DNA from: RBG-16-49-21 sp040768125
GTDB taxonomy: Bacteria; Spirochaetota; UBA4802; UBA5550
DNA length: 64,000 nt
Direction of reading: 5' to 3'
Assembly (NCBI GenBank): GCA_040768125.1
Contig: JAXGNG010000001.1
Location: 1,240,001 to 1,304,000 of the forward strand
Below the pieces are notes generated by a model, which searched no databases, was not told the origin of the DNA, and worked only from the letters and a program-made list of their open reading frames with translations. Both the position numbers and the translations under genes were made by a program. Shown here one piece after another: positions 62,029 through 64,000 of the stretch. Numbering within the stretch: position 1 is the first letter of the stretch; every line of letters begins with the position of its first letter.

Positions 62029-62070
62029 GCCCGGCTCGAGATTCTCGGATCGACGGCCGGGCTGTTTTTT
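62029..62070 (+). terminator. Terminator-like hairpin between hsp20 and dnaK
   Basis: GCCCGGC (62029-62035) pairs with GCCGGGC (62056-62062) and is followed by TGTTTTTT, 17 bases before the dnaK start. It may limit read-through from the CIRCE promoter or reflect a separate dnaK promoter. Confidence 0.55.
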
Positions 62071-62086
62071 CCGGGGGAGGTAGAAA

Positions 62087-64000
62087 ATGGCAAAAGGGAA
62101 AATTATCGGAATAGACCTGGGCACCACGAACTCATGCGTGGCCGTCATGTCCGGCGGGGATCCCCAGGTGATACAGAACTCGGAGGGACAGCGCACCACC
62201 CCGTCGATCGTCGCATATAACGAGGCGGGGGAGAGGCTCGTGGGACAGGTGGCGAAGAACCAGATCATCACCAATCCCGCCAATACCATCCGTTCGATCA
62301 AGCGGCTCATGGGACGACGCTACGACGAGGTGCGAGACGAAATTGGAATGGTCCCCTACGAGGTCGTCAATGACAGGGGGGGCGTGAAGGTAACGACCTC
62401 GGGTGGCGAAGTGACGCCCCAGGAGGTTTCGGCCCTCGTGCTCCAGAAGATGAGGCAGACCGCCGAGGATTACCTCGGCGAGAAGGTCACCAGGGCGGTC
62501 ATCACGGTCCCGGCCTATTTCAACGACGAGCAGAGGCAGGCCACCAGGGATGCGGGACGGATCGCCGGCCTCGAGGTCGAGCGGATCATCAACGAGCCCA
62601 CGGCGGCGGCGCTTGCGTACGGCCTCGACAAGAAGGGAAAGAAAAACGAAAAGATAGCGGTCTACGACCTGGGCGGCGGTACCTTCGATATCTCGATCCT
62701 GGAGCTTGGAGACGGGGTTTTCGAGGTAAAATCCACGAACGGCAACACGCACCTGGGGGGCGATGATTTTGACCAGCGCGTCATCGACTGGTTTATCGCC
62801 GAGTTTAAAAACCAGACCGGCATTGACGTGTCCGGTGACCGTATGGCGCTCCAGCGCCTCAAGGAGGCGGCGGAGAAGGCCAAGATCGAGCTTTCCGGCA
62901 AGTCCCAGTCGGAAGTGAATGTTCCCTTCCTGACGGCGGACCGGAACGGCCCCAGGCACTTCCAGGCGACTCTAACGAGGGCGAAATTCGAGCAGCTTGT
63001 GGGGGACCTCGTGGAATCGACGAAGGCCCAGTGCGTCCGGGCCCTTGAGGACGCGGGGCTCACGGCGGGCGACATTGACGAGGTGATACTTGTCGGGGGG
63101 TCTACGCGGATACCCGCCGTGCAGGAGCTGGTGAAGAAGGTTTTTGGAAGGGAGCCGAACAGGAGCGTGAACCCCGACGAGGTCGTGGCACTGGGCGCTG
63201 CGATCCAGGGAGGGGTCCTTGCCGGCGAGGTGGGCGATGTGCTTCTCCTTGACGTGACGCCCCTTTCCCTCGGCATTGAGACTCTGGGAAGCGTGATGAC
63301 CCGGCTTATCGACCGGAACACCACCATCCCCACAAGGAAAAGCCAGGTCTTCACCACGGCGGAGGACAATCAGCCGGCGGTGTCGGTCCACGTGCTACAG
63401 GGCGAGCGTGAGCTCGCGGCGCACAACCGGACCCTGGGGAGGTTCGAGCTTGCCGGGATCGCCTCGGCGCCCCGGGGGGTTCCCCAGATCGAGGTTTCCT
63501 TCGACATCGACGCGAACGGGATCGTGAATGTTTCGGCGAAGGACCTCGCCACGGGCAAGGAGCAGGCGATACGGATCGAATCCTCGGGTGGCCTGAGCGA
63601 GGATGAGATCAACCGGATGGTGCGCGACGCCGAAAGCAATTCCGCCGAGGACCGGAAGGCCCGCGACCTCATCGAGGCGCGTAACGAGGCGGATTCGGCG
63701 GTCTACGCCGCGGAAAAGGCCATGGGCACCCCGGGGGCGTCGACTGCCCCGGAGGAGCGAAACGCCCTCGAATCCTCGGTGAACGAGGTAAAGCGGCTCA
63801 TGGAAGGCGGCGATGCGGGGGCCCTCAGGGACGCCGCGGCGCGGCTTCGTCAGGCGGCGGAGGCATTCGCCTCCGGGGCCCAGGCGGGTGGCCATGACGC
63901 CGGCAGCGCGCAACAGGAGGCCCCGCGGGAAGATGCCGGGAACGGCTCCGGCGAAAAGGTCTACGACGCTGAATACGAGGTGGTGGACGACGAGAGAAAG
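62087..64000 (+). CDS. dnaK: Chaperone DnaK (Hsp70), truncated by the window edge
   Basis: 638 codons are visible without a stop. The opening GIDLGTTNSCVAV, the ATPase motifs VYDLGGGTFDISIL and VGGSTRIPAVQELV, and the substrate domain (TPLSLGIETLG) are all present. The acidic tail at the edge, VYDAEYEVVDDERK, is typical of the last residues, so the gene is probably almost complete. The ribosome site is GGGGGAGG. DnaK refolds proteins with DnaJ and GrpE, which are not in the window. Confidence 0.98.
   Translation, partial: MAKGKIIGIDLGTTNSCVAVMSGGDPQVIQNSEGQRTTPSIVAYNEAGERLVGQVAKNQIITNPANTIRSIKRLMGRRYDEVRDEIGMVPYEVVNDRGGVKVTTSGGEVTPQEVSALVLQKMRQTAEDYLGEKVTRAVITVPAYFNDEQRQATRDAGRIAGLEVERIINEPTAAALAYGLDKKGKKNEKIAVYDLGGGTFDISILELGDGVFEVKSTNGNTHLGGDDFDQRVIDWFIAEFKNQTGIDVSGDRMALQRLKEAAEKAKIELSGKSQSEVNVPFLTADRNGPRHFQATLTRAKFEQLVGDLVESTKAQCVRALEDAGLTAGDIDEVILVGGSTRIPAVQELVKKVFGREPNRSVNPDEVVALGAAIQGGVLAGEVGDVLLLDVTPLSLGIETLGSVMTRLIDRNTTIPTRKSQVFTTAEDNQPAVSVHVLQGERELAAHNRTLGRFELAGIASAPRGVPQIEVSFDIDANGIVNVSAKDLATGKEQAIRIESSGGLSEDEINRMVRDAESNSAEDRKARDLIEARNEADSAVYAAEKAMGTPGASTAPEERNALESSVNEVKRLMEGGDAGALRDAAARLRQAAEAFASGAQAGGHDAGSAQQEAPREDAGNGSGEKVYDAEYEVVDDERK

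Noticed and set aside
1..64000. tRNA, rRNA, integrase or prophage features
   Set aside because: No T-arm signatures, rRNA segments, integrase or phage structural genes were seen.

Overview
The window comes from a GC-rich spirochaete, probably a free-living or environmental member of the phylum with a broader metabolism than the pathogens. Three independent markers support this. There is a FlaB-type periplasmic flagellin with the spirochaete start MIINHN and the internal SMWFH/RERVFI segment. There is a homologue of the Borrelia P83/100 antigen. There is a very large acidic-TM-TPR protein resembling the flagellar collar protein FlcA. The many lipoprotein signal peptides and OmpA, TolC and HtrA-type envelope proteins fit a diderm. 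No rRNA, tRNA, CRISPR array or prophage was seen.

Layout. 0-11 kb: an O-acyltransferase, flaB with its terminator and a probable CsrA-type leader, a DUF1846 protein with a Crp/Fnr-like protein, a GAF/HD-GYP protein, a polysaccharide deacetylase/GNAT pair, a purine permease and a flavin reductase. 11-19 kb: a lipoprotein, then a complete branched-chain-type ABC importer (livKHMGF) followed by a phenylacetate-CoA-ligase-like enzyme and a lipid kinase. 19-28 kb: envelope proteins, namely a beta-propeller lipoprotein, a protein built of eight 17-residue repeats, an MFS transporter, a small lipoprotein, an OmpA protein and P83/100. 28-31 kb: a C-GCAxxG-C-C protein, a glycerophosphodiesterase, and a second PaaK-like ligase paired with a tandem-ACT protein. 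31-34 kb: an ECF sigma factor operon with a two-TM protein and a fibronectin-III surface protein. 34-40 kb: thioredoxin, a STAS protein, a twin glycogen-binding-domain protein, the FlcA-like giant, and a small operon (cytidylate-kinase-like, PQQ-like, free LeuA regulatory domain).

41-46.5 kb is visibly more AT-rich. It holds phosphatidylserine decarboxylase, a RAYT-type transposase with a short repeat found three times in the window, and a block of unrecognised genes including a free Lon N-terminal domain. 46.6-52.4 kb returns to GC-rich housekeeping: an ABC/FtsX exporter, PlsC, a DUF362 ferredoxin-like protein, and a two-gene system that together resembles AhpF. 53-57 kb holds TetR-TolC with a palindromic operator and a membrane-embedded AraC regulator. 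57-60 kb holds small proteins and SixA. 60-64 kb is a proteostasis block: HtrA, then a CIRCE-controlled hsp20 and dnaK (dnaK runs off the right edge).

How the genes may work together. The liv importer plus two PaaK-type ligases and the ACT protein point to uptake and CoA activation of aromatic or branched carboxylic acids made from amino acids. FlaB, the FlcA-like protein and the predicted CsrA leader concern periplasmic flagella. HtrA, Hsp20 and DnaK handle misfolded protein under HrcA control. The best candidates for undescribed biology are the 17-residue-repeat protein, the ECF sigma operon whose two downstream proteins share a module, the unknown AT-rich block at 43-46 kb, the free LeuA-domain operon, and the kinase-like gene with a pair of compensating frameshifts.
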